Part shown: positions 1-7,710 of the stretch, piece by piece
How the letters are laid out: each line of letters begins with the position of its first letter
Position numbering within the stretch: the stretch's first letter is position 1
DNA from: SG8-41 sp035574195
GTDB taxonomy: Bacteria > Pseudomonadota > Gammaproteobacteria > Burkholderiales > SG8-41
Assembly (NCBI GenBank): GCA_035574195.1
Contig: DATLZE010000056.1
Span: 1-10,891 of the forward strand
Length of the DNA: 10,891 nucleotides
Reading direction: 5' to 3'
Made by a program: the position numbers and the translations under genes
The notes under the pieces: generated by a model
Databases searched by the model: none
Told to the model about the DNA's origin: nothing
Seen by the model: only the letters and a program-made list of their open reading frames with translations

Positions 1-834
1 CCGGCGCCCGCGGTCCCAGCCGCAGAACCCGCGGCGCCGCAGGCCGCACCGGCCGAGGAGCGGCGCCCGGCGCCCAAGCCCGCCACGCGCCCGGCGCCGG
101 GCAGGCCAGAGCCGGCGCGCTTCATCATCGTCGCGGTGGACGCCGGGCACGGAGGAGAGGACCCGGGCGCGCGCGGGCGCGGGGGCACCTACGAGAAGCA
201 CGTGACCCTCGCGATCGCGAAAAAGCTCAAGGAGCGCATAGACCGCGAGCCCGACATGCGCGCAGTGCTGATTCGCGACGGCGACTACTATATGCCGCTG
301 CACATGCGCGTGGCGAAGGCGCGCCGGGTGCGCGCCGACCTCCTGGTCTCGATCCACGCCGACGCCTTCATCCGCCCGCACGCGCGCGGCTCCTCGGTAT
401 TCGCGCTTTCCGAGTCGGGCGCGACCTCGGCGGCGGCGCGCTGGCTCGCGAAGCGCGAGAACGAGGCCGACCTCATCGGTGGCGTGAATCTCGACGTGCC
501 CGATCCCTATCTCAAGCAGACGCTGCTCGACCTCTCGCAGACCGCGACCATCAACGACAGCCTCAAGGTCGGGCGCGCAGTGCTCGCGGAGCTGGGCAGC
601 ATCAACACTTTGCACAAGCCGCAGGTCGAGCAGGCCGGATTCGCGGTGCTGAAGGCACCGGATATCCCCTCGATCCTGGTGGAGACCGCCTTCATCAGCA
701 ATCCGGAGGAGGAGCGCAAGCTGCGCAGCGAAGCCTACCAGGACAAGATGGCGGAGGCGATCTTCAACGGCATCCGGCGCTATTTTGCGCAGAACCCGCC
801 CCTCTCCCGGGAGCGACTGGTCTCGAACCAATGA
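1..834 (+). CDS. amiC: N-acetylmuramoyl-L-alanine amidase AmiC, 3' part (5' end outside window)
   Basis: Zinc amidase that cuts the bond between N-acetylmuramic acid and the L-Ala of the stem peptide in periplasmic peptidoglycan, for daughter-cell separation. The frame is open from base 1, so the start, the export signal and any AMIN domain lie upstream. Codons 1-41 are a Pro/Ala-rich linker. The Amidase_3 domain follows, with zinc ligands His50 (DAGHGG), Glu65 (TYEKH) and His119 (SIHADAF), and catalytic Glu228 (LVETAFISNP), in window codon numbers. The stretch between about codons 135 and 190 fits the regulatory helix insert of AmiA/B/C enzymes, which in the known family is relieved by EnvC/NlpD-type activators. 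The GTG at 136 is an internal Val in the conserved core, not the start. It ends at TGA 832-834. In betaproteobacteria mutL commonly follows directly; here it lies about 9 kb away. Confidence 0.95.
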   Translation, partial: PAPAVPAAEPAAPQAAPAEERRPAPKPATRPAPGRPEPARFIIVAVDAGHGGEDPGARGRGGTYEKHVTLAIAKKLKERIDREPDMRAVLIRDGDYYMPLHMRVAKARRVRADLLVSIHADAFIRPHARGSSVFALSESGATSAAARWLAKRENEADLIGGVNLDVPDPYLKQTLLDLSQTATINDSLKVGRAVLAELGSINTLHKPQVEQAGFAVLKAPDIPSILVETAFISNPEEERKLRSEAYQDKMAEAIFNGIRRYFAQNPPLSRERLVSNQ

Positions 835-882
835 GCCGGCGGCGAGGCGAGGGGATGACGAGATGAAGCCAGCGAGGCACGG

Positions 883-1482
883 GTGAGCCGTAGCGCTCCC
901 GAGCTCCGCCCTCGCGCCTTTCCGTTCCCCGCCATCGCCGCCTCCCCTCGCCGAATTGCGCGCGCCTTCGCGCTGGCGGCCGTGCTCGCAGCTCGCCCGG
1001 CCGGCGCGGAGATCGCAGCGCGGGTCGTGGCGGTGCACGACGGCGACACCATCACGGTGCTCGTCGAACAGCGCGCGGTGAAAGTGCGGCTGGTGGATAT
1101 CGACGCGCCCGAGCTCGGCCAGCCTTTCGGCGAGCGCGCGCGGCGCTCGCTCGCGCAGCTGTGCTTCGGCAAGCCCGTGCGGCTCGAGATCCGCGGGACC
1201 GACCGCTACCGGCGCGCGCTCGCGCGCGTGACCTGCGCCGGCACCGAGGCGAACGCCGAGCAGGTACGCCGCGGCTACGCCTGGACCTTCAAGCGCCACG
1301 CCCCGGCCGGTTCGCCTCTGCACGCGATCGAGAGCGAGGCGCGCGCCGCCCACCGCGGCCTGTGGGCGGATCCGGCGCCAGTGCCGCCGTGGAAGTGGCG
1401 GCACGACCGCCGCACGGGCATCACTCGATCCGGATATTCGCCTCCCGGATCACCCGAGCGTACTTCTCCACCTCCCGCTTGA
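883..1482 (+). CDS. Secreted thermonuclease (SNase-like) family protein
   Basis: Predicted exported nuclease of the staphylococcal nuclease (TNase) family, cutting DNA/RNA with Ca2+. It has 199 codons. The GTG start is the only start codon after the in-frame stop at 856-858, and GAGG at 874-877 supports it. Residues 23-42 look like a signal peptide (RR, then an Ala/Leu core) with cleavage after ARPAGA. The SNase domain spans about 44-165. Visible active-site equivalents are Asp53/Asp55 (DGDT), Arg69 (KVRL), Asp72/Asp74 and Glu77 (DIDAPE), and Arg111 (YRRALA). Cys94 and Cys118 could form a disulfide. The conserved part ends near PPWKWR (173). The last 26 residues are read from DNA that also encodes the end of tctC on the other strand, and are probably not functional sequence. 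It starts 48 bp after amiC and may be co-transcribed with it. The family call is firm; the substrate is inferred. Confidence 0.9.
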   Translation: MSRSAPELRPRAFPFPAIAASPRRIARAFALAAVLAARPAGAEIAARVVAVHDGDTITVLVEQRAVKVRLVDIDAPELGQPFGERARRSLAQLCFGKPVRLEIRGTDRYRRALARVTCAGTEANAEQVRRGYAWTFKRHAPAGSPLHAIESEARAAHRGLWADPAPVPPWKWRHDRRTGITRSGYSPPGSPERTSPPPA

Positions 1483-2392
1483 GCAGCGCCGCGAGCTCCT
1501 CGGGACTGCTCGCGACCGGATCGAGCGCCTCCCGCGGCATGAATTCTCGCACTTCGGTGGTGCCGAGCGCCTTGCGGATCTCGGCGTTCATCCGGTCCAC
1601 GATGGCGCGCGGCGTTCCCTTCGGGAAGAACATCGCGTACCAGTTGTCCGACTCGAAGCCCGGATAGAAAGTGTTCATCGTCGGAAGATCCGGCAGCGCG
1701 GAGGCGCGCTTGGGCGTCGTCACTGCGAGCGCTCGCGCCTTGCCGTTGCGCAGGTGCGGCATGATCGAGGGCGCGGTCGCGAAAAGATAGTCCACCTCCC
1801 CGGAAATCAGCGCCAGCACCGCGGGCCCTCCGCCGCGATAGTTGAGCACGGTGGTCTTCAGCCCGGCGACCTGGTTCAGCATCTCGGCGGTGAGATGGCT
1901 GGTGCTGCCTGCGGTGTTGCCGGCCGCGTTCATCTTGCCCGACATGCGTTTCGCCAGCGCCACGAGCTCCCGCACCGATTTCGCCGGCACGCTCGGATGG
2001 ACCGAGAGCACCAGCGGCGTCGAGGAAATCCAGCTGACCGGCGCCAGATCGCTGTGCACGTTGAACTTCATGCGCTTCGCGTAGAGCGTCGCGGCGACCG
2101 AGATGCTGGCGGAGGTGAACAGGAGCGTATAGCCGTCGGCAGGCGAGTCCACGGCGAGCTGGCCCGCGATCAGCCCACCGGCGCCGGTACGGTTGTCGAT
2201 GACGAAGTTCTGGCCCGTGCTCTTCTGGAAAGCGGTCGAGAGCAGCCGGGCCTGGATATCCGTTCCCCCGCCCGGCGGGAACGGCACCAGGATGCGCACC
2301 GGTTTCTCGGGCCATTGTTGGGAGGCCGCGGGCAGCGCGGCGAAGAGCTCGAGCGCGATGATCGCAGCCAGCGTGCTGGCCTTCTTCCTCAT
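1421..2392 (-). CDS. Tripartite tricarboxylate transporter substrate-binding protein, TctC/Bug family
   Basis: Periplasmic solute receptor of the TctC (Bug) family, usually binding carboxylates or other small organic acids. It has 323 codons, the normal family size. The ATG at 2392 is supported by GGAGGA six bases upstream. Residues 1-24 form a signal peptide (MRKK, hydrophobic core, AAS/QQ cleavage), although Glu15 inside the core is unusual. Family motifs are PFPPGGGTD (37-45), a GYTLLFTS stretch, a Gly/Ser/Thr loop (NTAGSTSHLTAEML), YRGGGPAVLALISGEVDYLF, and a C-terminal FFPKGTP region. No TctA or TctB membrane partner is present, so it is an orphan receptor of the kind greatly expanded in Burkholderiales. 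It follows the kinase gene by 40 bp on the same strand, so co-transcription is likely. Its 3' end overlaps the thermonuclease gene by 62 bp, convergently. The ligand cannot be told from sequence. Confidence 0.93.
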   Translation of the reverse strand: MRKKASTLAAIIALELFAALPAASQQWPEKPVRILVPFPPGGGTDIQARLLSTAFQKSTGQNFVIDNRTGAGGLIAGQLAVDSPADGYTLLFTSASISVAATLYAKRMKFNVHSDLAPVSWISSTPLVLSVHPSVPAKSVRELVALAKRMSGKMNAAGNTAGSTSHLTAEMLNQVAGLKTTVLNYRGGGPAVLALISGEVDYLFATAPSIMPHLRNGKARALAVTTPKRASALPDLPTMNTFYPGFESDNWYAMFFPKGTPRAIVDRMNAEIRKALGTTEVREFMPREALDPVASSPEELAALLKREVEKYARVIREANIRIE

Positions 2393-2432
2393 GGCATGTC
2401 CTCCTCTCCGATCGCCGCCCTCAGGCCAGGCC

Positions 2433-4202
<1,770 letters not shown>

Positions 4203-4245
4203 GGGGTCGGGACTGCAGTGCGGCGATGGAGCAGTGGTTGCGGAT

Positions 4246-4274
4246 ATGTTAGCCGCATGCACCGCAAATGTCAT
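4246..4274 (-). promoter_or_regulatory. Candidate sigma-70 promoter of the kinase gene
   Basis: On the minus strand ATGACA (4269-4274, 5 of 6 match to the -35 consensus) is followed after 17 bp by TAACAT (4246-4251, 4 of 6 at -10). Transcription would start near 4239, leaving a leader of about 37 nt. A second -10-like box on the same strand, TATACT at 4314-4319, lacks a recognisable -35. The call rests on consensus matching only. The 162-bp divergent gap shows no clear promoter for the plus-strand DUF3047 gene. Confidence 0.4.
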
Positions 4275-4364
4275 GACGGCGGCTCGGCGCCTGCTCCCGC
4301 CGCCGCGTGCGCAGTATAGCGGACTTGGGTAACATTCGCGGACGAGCCTCATACAAAACGAACG

Positions 4365-5138
4365 ATGCACCGGGAGTGGAGGACAACCGCGGCGGTCCTC
4401 GTCGCGGCGCTCGCAAGTGGCTGTGCTGCGCTGCACGAGGCGATCACCCTGCCTTACGTCAGCAGCTTCTCGGAGGCTTCCCCGGGCGAGGAGCTGCCCC
4501 GGGGCTGGGAGCGGTGGACGCTGTCGCGGTTCAAGAAGCCGACTCAGTACGAGCTCGTCGCCCAGGACGGCCGTACGGTCGTCAAGGCGAGCGCGCGATC
4601 CTCCGCCTCGGGGCTCGTGCACCGGCTGAGGGTCGACCCCAGGACCTATCCCCTGCTCACCTGGCGCTGGAAAGTGGACTCGCTCATCGCCGGGGCCGAC
4701 AACACGCAGAAGCACGCGGAGGATTCTCCGGTGCGCGTGGTGGTGAGCTTCGAGGGCGACACCGCGAAGCTGCCGCTGGCGGACCGCATCTTCTTCGACA
4801 ATGTCCGGCTGCTCACCGGGCAGCAGCTGCCTTACGCGACGCTGATGTACATCTGGGAGAACCGCGCGCCGAAGAACGCGCTGATCCCCAACCCCCACAC
4901 CTCGCGCATCCGGATGATCGTCGCCGAGAGCGGGCGCGAGAGGGTGGGCTCCTGGCAAGAGGTGACGCGCAACGTCTACGAGGACTACAAGCGCGCCTTC
5001 GGCGAGGAGCCTGGCGTGATCACCGCGATCGGCATCATGACCGACACCGACAACACCGGGGAGAACGTGCACGCCTACTACGGCGATATCGTGTTCCGGC
5101 GCATGGCGCCGCCGCGCGCCGCGCTCGCGAGCGACTGA
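4365..5138 (+). CDS. DUF3047 domain protein, predicted lipoprotein
   Basis: Protein of 257 codons matching DUF3047, a family of unknown function. Residues 1-19 are a signal sequence, and Cys20 in ASGC looks like a lipoprotein acylation site (the -3 position is Ala rather than the more common Leu), so the mature protein probably sits in a membrane facing the periplasm. The family pattern is visible as LTWRWKVD (98-105), VRVVVSFEGD (123-132), the LMYIWEN segment (160-166), a NPHTSRIRMIV stretch, RNVYEDYKRAFGEEP, and IMTDTDNTGENVHAYYGDI near the end (224-242). The alternating hydrophobic strands suggest a beta-sandwich. The ATG follows AAAACGAACG with no clear Shine-Dalgarno. It is divergent from the kinase gene with a 162-bp shared upstream region, and lies upstream of the small heat-shock gene, which has its own promoter. 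No function should be assigned. Confidence 0.88.
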   Translation: MHREWRTTAAVLVAALASGCAALHEAITLPYVSSFSEASPGEELPRGWERWTLSRFKKPTQYELVAQDGRTVVKASARSSASGLVHRLRVDPRTYPLLTWRWKVDSLIAGADNTQKHAEDSPVRVVVSFEGDTAKLPLADRIFFDNVRLLTGQQLPYATLMYIWENRAPKNALIPNPHTSRIRMIVAESGRERVGSWQEVTRNVYEDYKRAFGEEPGVITAIGIMTDTDNTGENVHAYYGDIVFRRMAPPRAALASD

Positions 5139-5175
5139 CATCCCGCCTTCCGTCCCCGCCTTCGCCCACAGCCGG

Positions 5176-5203
5176 TTGAAAACCCCGGCCGCCGCCCCCA
5201 TTT
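5176..5203 (+). promoter_or_regulatory. Sigma-32 (heat-shock) type promoter of the small heat-shock gene
   Basis: TTGAAA (5176-5181) is followed after 14 bp by CCCCATTT (5196-5203). This matches the RpoH consensus (TTGAAA, 13-15 bp, CCCCATNT) almost exactly. It lies just upstream of an Hsp20 gene. The expected start of transcription near 5210 leaves the ATG at 5238, with its GGAGGG, as the natural start codon, and leaves too short a leader for the ATG at 5217. Confidence 0.78.
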
Positions 5204-5237
5204 TCCGAGCGATGCCATGACCTTGATGGAGGGCAAC

Positions 5238-5735
5238 ATGCTGGAGTCGCTGCAGCAATTCGGCAAGGAGCTCGGCAAGGAGATCTCGCGCGCATGGGAG
5301 ACGCTCTCGGACGGCTGGCGCGAGCTGCTCACGCGCAGTGGCAGCGCGCTCACGCGGTTCGTGAAGAAGGAGGAGCCGGAGGCACGGGCGGGCGGCCCCG
5401 AAACTCCGAAATGGAGCCTGCTCTCGGGCGACGTCGCCGACACCGGCAGCCACCTGGTGGTGCGCGTGGAGCTGCCGGGTGTCGAGAAGGAGGACTGCGA
5501 GATCGTGGTGGACGGCTCGACGCTCACCATCCGCGGCGAGAAGCGCTACGACCGCGAATATGTCGGCGCCTCCTACTACGCGCGCCAGTGCGCCTACGGC
5601 AGCTTCGAGCGCGTGGTGGCGCTGCCCTACTACGTGGACTCGGGCCGCGCCGAGGCGAGCTTCCGCAACGGCGTGCTCACGGTGAAGCTGCCCAAGCTTC
5701 CGGGCGCGGGGCCGCGGCGCATCGCACTGCACTGA
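5238..5735 (+). CDS. Hsp20/alpha-crystallin family small heat-shock protein
   Basis: ATP-independent cytoplasmic holdase chaperone that binds unfolding proteins. It has 165 codons from the ATG at 5238, chosen because GGAGGG (5228-5233) precedes it and the heat-shock promoter would start transcription at about 5210; an in-frame ATG at 5217 would add seven residues. The N-terminal arm (1-42) is a long amphipathic helix with aromatic and basic residues (FGKELGKEISRAW, DGWRELL). Residues 58-153 are the alpha-crystallin domain, with the VELPGVEKED strand region, LTIRGEK, and the signature GVLTVKLPK (145-153). The extreme C-terminus RRIALH carries an I-x-L form of the IXI motif that docks into neighbouring subunits during oligomer assembly. 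The gene is convergent with pntB. Regulation by RpoH is inferred from the promoter. Confidence 0.95.
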   Translation: MLESLQQFGKELGKEISRAWETLSDGWRELLTRSGSALTRFVKKEEPEARAGGPETPKWSLLSGDVADTGSHLVVRVELPGVEKEDCEIVVDGSTLTIRGEKRYDREYVGASYYARQCAYGSFERVVALPYYVDSGRAEASFRNGVLTVKLPKLPGAGPRRIALH

Positions 5736-5754
5736 TCGTGTAACGGGCGGTGAG

Positions 5755-5838
5755 CGACGGGTTGCCGTCGGCGGATGAGCGGGTAAGGCAAGGCGCAATG
5801 GCCCGAGCGTCGAGCGCGAGGGGAATTACCTCGCTCTC
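5755..5838. repeat. Palindrome-rich convergent gap between hsp20 and pntB
   Basis: The 145-bp gap between two convergent genes holds no credible gene. It contains a 6-bp perfect hairpin (CGACGG, loop GTTG, CCGTCG; 5755-5770) and a 10-bp stem with one mismatch (5812-5821 against 5829-5838, loop GGAATTA). Around the second stem, a looser outer inverted repeat pairs the bases near 5795-5809 with those near 5849-5862. Neither hairpin is followed by a T-tract on either strand. The nested symmetry resembles a small dispersed repeat or a factor-independent RNA fold more than a textbook terminator. Confidence 0.5.
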
Positions 5839-5868
5839 CGGTCGCTTCGCGCTCCGCCATCGCGTCGG

Positions 5869-5900
5869 TCGTGAAGGCGCTCAATGGAGCGCCTTCACGA
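5869..5900. terminator. 14-bp perfect inverted repeat over the pntB stop codon; likely transcript-end hairpin
   Basis: TCGTGAAGGCGCTC (5869-5882) and its exact complement GAGCGCCTTCACGA (5887-5900) flank a 4-base loop, AATG. The hairpin contains the pntB stop (5881-5883) and its last codons, read as D-I-V-K-A-L-H. It sits where both convergent transcripts (hsp20 from the left, pntB from the right) would end. No T-run follows on either strand, so this is a candidate 3'-end stabiliser or a non-canonical terminator rather than a classical intrinsic one. Confidence 0.55.
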
Positions 5901-7284
5901 TGTCCTCGATCACCTTCTTCGCGTCGCCGAACACCATCATCGTCTTGTCCATGTAGAAGAGCGGATTGTCGAGCCCGGCGTAACCGGCGGCCATCGAGCG
6001 CTTGTTGACGAGCACGGTGCGCGCCTTGTGCACCTCCAGGATCGGCATGCCGTAGATCGGGCTGCCCTTCTCGTGCGCGAGCGGATTCACCACGTCGTTC
6101 GCGCCCAGCACCAGCACGACGTCGGTGGTGCCGAACTCGTTGTTGATATCCTCCATCTCGAACACCAAGTCGTACGGCACCTCGGCCTCTGCCAGCAGCA
6201 CGTTCATGTGTCCCGGCATGCGCCCCGCCACCGGGTGGATCGCGAAGCGCACGTTGACGCCCTTCTCGAGCAGGCAGTCCACCATCTCCTTCACCGCGTG
6301 CTGCGCGCGCGCCACCGCCAGCCCGTAGCCCGGGACGATGATCAGCGATTCGGCGTTGGCGAGCAGGAACGCCGCGTCCTCGGCCGAGCCCGATTTCACC
6401 GTCTTCTTCTCCGCGCCCTGCGCCGCCGCGCCCTCCGCCGCGCCGAAGCCGCCCAGGATCACCGACAGGAAGGCACGGTTCATCGCCCGGCACATGATGT
6501 AGGAGAGGATCGCGCCGGAGGAGCCCACCAGCGAGCCGGCGATGATGAGCATCGCGTTGTTGAGCGAGAAGCCGATGCCGGCGGCAGCCCAACCCGAATA
6601 GGAGTTGAGCATCGAGATCACAACCGGCATGTCGGCGCCCCCGATCGGGATGATGATCAGCACCCCCAGCACGAAGGCGATCGCGGTCATGATCCAGAAC
6701 GGCGTCCAGCCCTGGTCCTCGGCAAGGAAGAACGCCGTGCCGAACCCGATCATCGCGAGCGCGAGGGCGAGGTTGAGCAGGTGCTGGCCGCGGAACACCA
6801 CCGGCGCGCTCGAAAACAGCCGGAAGTGCCGGCCGAGCCCCGCGAGCTTGCCGAAAGCGATCACCGAGCCCGAGAAGGTGATCGCTCCGACGAAGGTGCC
6901 GATGAACAGCTCCAGGCGGTTGCCCGCAGGCATCGGCACCGGGACCCCGAACGCCGCCGGGTTGTTGACCGCCGCGACCGCGATCAGCACCGCCGCCATG
7001 CCGACCAGCGAGTGCATCGCCGCCACCAGCTCCGGCATCTGCGTCATCTGCACGCGCCGCGCGACGAACGCGCCGATCGCGCCGCCGATCACCATCGCCG
7101 CGAAGATGAATTCCAGCCGTCCCGCCGCGACGATCGCCACCGTGGTGAGCACGGCGAGCGCCATGCCGATCATGCCGAGGACGTTGCCGCGCCGCGCCGT
7201 CTCGGGCGAGGACAGGCCCTTCAGCGCCAGGATGAAGAATACCGAGGCGACGAGGTAGGCGAGCGCGATCTGGTTGGCGGTCAT
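5881..7284 (-). CDS. pntB: NAD(P) transhydrogenase subunit beta
   Basis: Beta subunit of the proton-translocating transhydrogenase, which uses the proton gradient to pass hydride from NADH to NADP+ at the inner membrane. It has 467 codons, the family size. The first roughly 265 residues are membrane domain II with several hydrophobic helices from MTANQIALAYLVASVFFI onward. After an Ala/Lys linker, domain III binds NADP(H): GYGLAVARAQ (319-328), the GRMPGHMNVLLAEA stretch, GAND (394-397) followed by VVNP, and DKTMMVFGDAKK near the end. The ATG at 7284 overlaps the pntAB stop in an ATGA and has GAGG upstream, indicating translational coupling. It is the last gene of the pnt operon. The reading frame is open upstream to 7632, but that part overlaps pntAB and is not conserved. 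Confidence 0.97.
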   Translation of the reverse strand: MTANQIALAYLVASVFFILALKGLSSPETARRGNVLGMIGMALAVLTTVAIVAAGRLEFIFAAMVIGGAIGAFVARRVQMTQMPELVAAMHSLVGMAAVLIAVAAVNNPAAFGVPVPMPAGNRLELFIGTFVGAITFSGSVIAFGKLAGLGRHFRLFSSAPVVFRGQHLLNLALALAMIGFGTAFFLAEDQGWTPFWIMTAIAFVLGVLIIIPIGGADMPVVISMLNSYSGWAAAGIGFSLNNAMLIIAGSLVGSSGAILSYIMCRAMNRAFLSVILGGFGAAEGAAAQGAEKKTVKSGSAEDAAFLLANAESLIIVPGYGLAVARAQHAVKEMVDCLLEKGVNVRFAIHPVAGRMPGHMNVLLAEAEVPYDLVFEMEDINNEFGTTDVVLVLGANDVVNPLAHEKGSPIYGMPILEVHKARTVLVNKRSMAAGYAGLDNPLFYMDKTMMVFGDAKKVIEDIVKALH

Positions 7285-7607
7285 TTGCCCTCGCCTTTCG
7301 CGCCTTCGCCCTTCACCGGCTTCTTCTTGAACATCTCGAGCATGCGCTGCGTCACCAGGAAGCCACCGGCGACGTTGACCGAAGCGAGCAGGACGGCAGC
7401 GACACCCATCACGGTCTCGAGCCCCAGCGCGCCCGCGCCGGCGGCGAGGATCGCGCCGACGATGATCACGCTCGAAATGGCGTTGGTGAGGCTCATCAGC
7501 GGCGTGTGCAGCGCCGGCGTCACGTTCCAGATCACGTGATAGCCGACGAATACCGCCAGCACGAAAATCACCAGGTTGACGATGGTCGGGTCGACGGTTC
7601 CGGTCAT
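7281..7607 (-). CDS. pntAB: NAD(P) transhydrogenase subunit alpha-2 (membrane part)
   Basis: Small membrane subunit of the three-subunit (Rhodospirillum-type) transhydrogenase, equivalent to the C-terminal membrane segment of the fused E. coli PntA. It has 108 codons with about three transmembrane helices (about 10-30, 45-62 and 66-85), the signature segment HTPLMSLTNAISS, and a Lys-rich cytosolic tail. The start at 7607 is supported by GGAGG six bases upstream. Longer in-frame starts would read through the intergenic repeat and are rejected. The gene overlaps pntB by 4 nt, while 103 bp separate it from pntAA. Confidence 0.95.
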   Translation of the reverse strand: MTGTVDPTIVNLVIFVLAVFVGYHVIWNVTPALHTPLMSLTNAISSVIIVGAILAAGAGALGLETVMGVAAVLLASVNVAGGFLVTQRMLEMFKKKPVKGEGAKGEGK

Positions 7608-7622
7608 CTCTGGCCTCCGTTG

Positions 7623-7708
7623 CGCGAAACACGAAAGGTGAAGGGGAATTCCCCCGCCCCGCCCTTCTCCCCCGGTAGCGGGAGAGAGGCCCCGTTTCAC
7701 GTTTCGCG
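7623..7708. repeat. Inverted-repeat element with internal hairpin between pntAA and pntAB
   Basis: The outer arms are CGCGAAAC (7623-7630) and its exact complement GTTTCGCG (7701-7708), with pairing continuing imperfectly inward (ACGAAA against TTTCAC). Inside are a 12-bp palindrome GGGGAATTCCCC (7643-7654) and a hairpin TCTCCC/GGGAGA (7666-7671, 7680-7685) with an 8-base loop. The hairpin resembles the CTCTCCC...GGGAGAG palindromes found dispersed in many proteobacterial genomes. It fills nearly all of the 103-bp gap inside the pnt operon and contains no gene. Its copy number cannot be judged from a single window. Confidence 0.55.
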
Positions 7709-7710
7709 TC

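Noticed and set aside
4203..5798. Upstream extension of the kinase frame to 5798
   Set aside because: It would overlap the DUF3047 and hsp20 genes antisense. The kinase family N-terminus begins at 4202.
5755..5838. Classical intrinsic terminators in the hsp20/pntB gap
   Set aside because: Stems exist but no T-tract follows on either strand, so they are recorded as repeats instead.
5884..7539. Plus-strand open frame of about 550 codons opposite pntB and pntAB
   Set aside because: The product is dominated by His, Arg and Asp without any domain pattern. It is the antisense of conserved transhydrogenase codons.
7643..7654. GGGGAATTCCCC as a stand-alone operator
   Set aside because: A 12-bp palindrome inside a larger inverted repeat, within an operon and not near a promoter; better seen as part of that element.
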